Assembly (NCBI GenBank): GCA_037013495.1 | Contig: CM072810.1 | Location: 27,991,843 to 28,055,842 of the forward strand | Length of the DNA: 64,000 bases | DNA from: Hippophae tibetana | Lineage: Eukaryota > Streptophyta > Magnoliopsida > Rosales > Elaeagnaceae | Direction: 5' to 3' | In this document: piece by piece, positions 63,801 through 64,000 of the stretch | Layout: each line of letters begins with the position of its first letter | How positions within the stretch are numbered: the stretch's first letter is position 1 | The notes under the pieces: model-generated | What the model saw: only the letters and a program-made list of their open reading frames with translations | What the model was told of the DNA's origin: nothing | The model's database searches: none | Translations under genes and position numbers: made by a program

Positions 63801-64000
63801 TTCTCAATCAAATTTTCATTGCTAATAGGTCCACCAATGTTTTAAAAGTAGTTGATTACGTTTGAAAAATATGCAAAGAGTTTGTCCAAAGTTTCATCCT
63901 CTTGCATGATACAGATTTCAAAATTTCCATTCAACTATATAATCTAGATTTATTTTATTGTTGAAATGCCTATATGAGTGGTCTCCAAAATGTTTCATGT
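60808..64000 (-). repeat. Satellite array, right part (after the insertion)
   Basis: The same satellite resumes inside the interrupted monomer at the sequence acttaagcaaggtaatttgg. It continues with monomer starts at 61080, 61669, 62258, 62848 and 63433 and runs off the right edge. The monomers starting at 61080 and 61669 closely match those at 57389 and 57978, so the same pair lies on both sides of the insertion. The monomer at 62848 is 585 bp, slightly short because of small deletions such as gaaaatataaaaagac around 63280. The last partial monomer carries the same rare changes (caccaatgtt, gatacagat, tataatctag) as the segment just right of the insertion, about 2941 bp earlier. Confidence 0.97.

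Noticed and set aside
1..64000. CRISPR-like array of repeats and spacers
   Set aside because: The whole 590-bp unit is repeated with no unique spacers, and the context is eukaryotic satellite DNA.
1..64000. tRNA, rRNA or telomere-type repeats in the array
   Set aside because: I saw no cloverleaf-compatible A/B boxes, no rRNA-like sequence and no TTTAGGG runs while reading both strands.

Overview
The window is almost entirely one long tandem satellite array with a single foreign insertion. I see no intact protein-coding gene, tRNA, rRNA or CRISPR array. It looks like heterochromatin (possibly pericentromeric or subtelomeric) of a flowering plant, probably a eudicot. The reasons are the kilobases-long AT-rich satellite, a plant-type LTR with a TATA promoter, and an ancestral relationship of the satellite to plant Ty1/copia Gag. 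I cannot name the species.

Satellite. I count about 106 head-to-tail monomers, all in one orientation. Most are 588-592 bp; six are 524-525 bp because of one shared 65-bp deletion. Read on the minus strand, the monomer carries, in order, three blocks that resemble the Gag (UBN2 / Retrotran_gag_2-type) region of Ty1/copia retrotransposons. They are broken by stops and frameshifts. I infer that the satellite arose by tandem amplification of a gag fragment; this is the most interesting observation in the window.

Layout (monomer start = the ttaaattcaacttaataatc landmark). 1-2358: four monomers, with type order recurring after 2358 bp. 2359-8252: ten mixed monomers. 8253-16380: a 7-monomer unit of 4064 bp present twice in tandem. 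16381-17558: two monomers repeating an earlier segment 11,663 bp away. 17559-25815: a 7-monomer, 4128-bp unit present twice, with a chimeric monomer at the junction. 26341-34466: a 7-monomer, 4063-bp unit present twice. 34467-37421: five almost identical 591-bp monomers. 37422-39713: transition monomers. 39714-55031: thirteen copies of a roughly 1178-bp A/B dimer, inside which a 3534-bp hexamer is itself duplicated. 55032-58823 and 60808-64000: more divergent monomers.

Insertion. 58832-60806 (1975 bp) interrupts the array. It is bounded by TGATGA...TCATCA. On the minus strand it has a GC-rich upstream region with bZIP-like and G-box sites, a TATA box, a CT-rich leader and an AT-rich tail. I read it as a solo LTR, probably of Ty3/gypsy type, lying on the minus strand. 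No target-site duplication is visible, and about 58 bp of satellite is missing at the site.

The open reading frames of 60-102 codons that recur through the array are periodic copies of the monomer, not genes. The nested periods (1, 2, 6 and 7 monomers) are what repeated unequal exchange or segmental amplification would leave.
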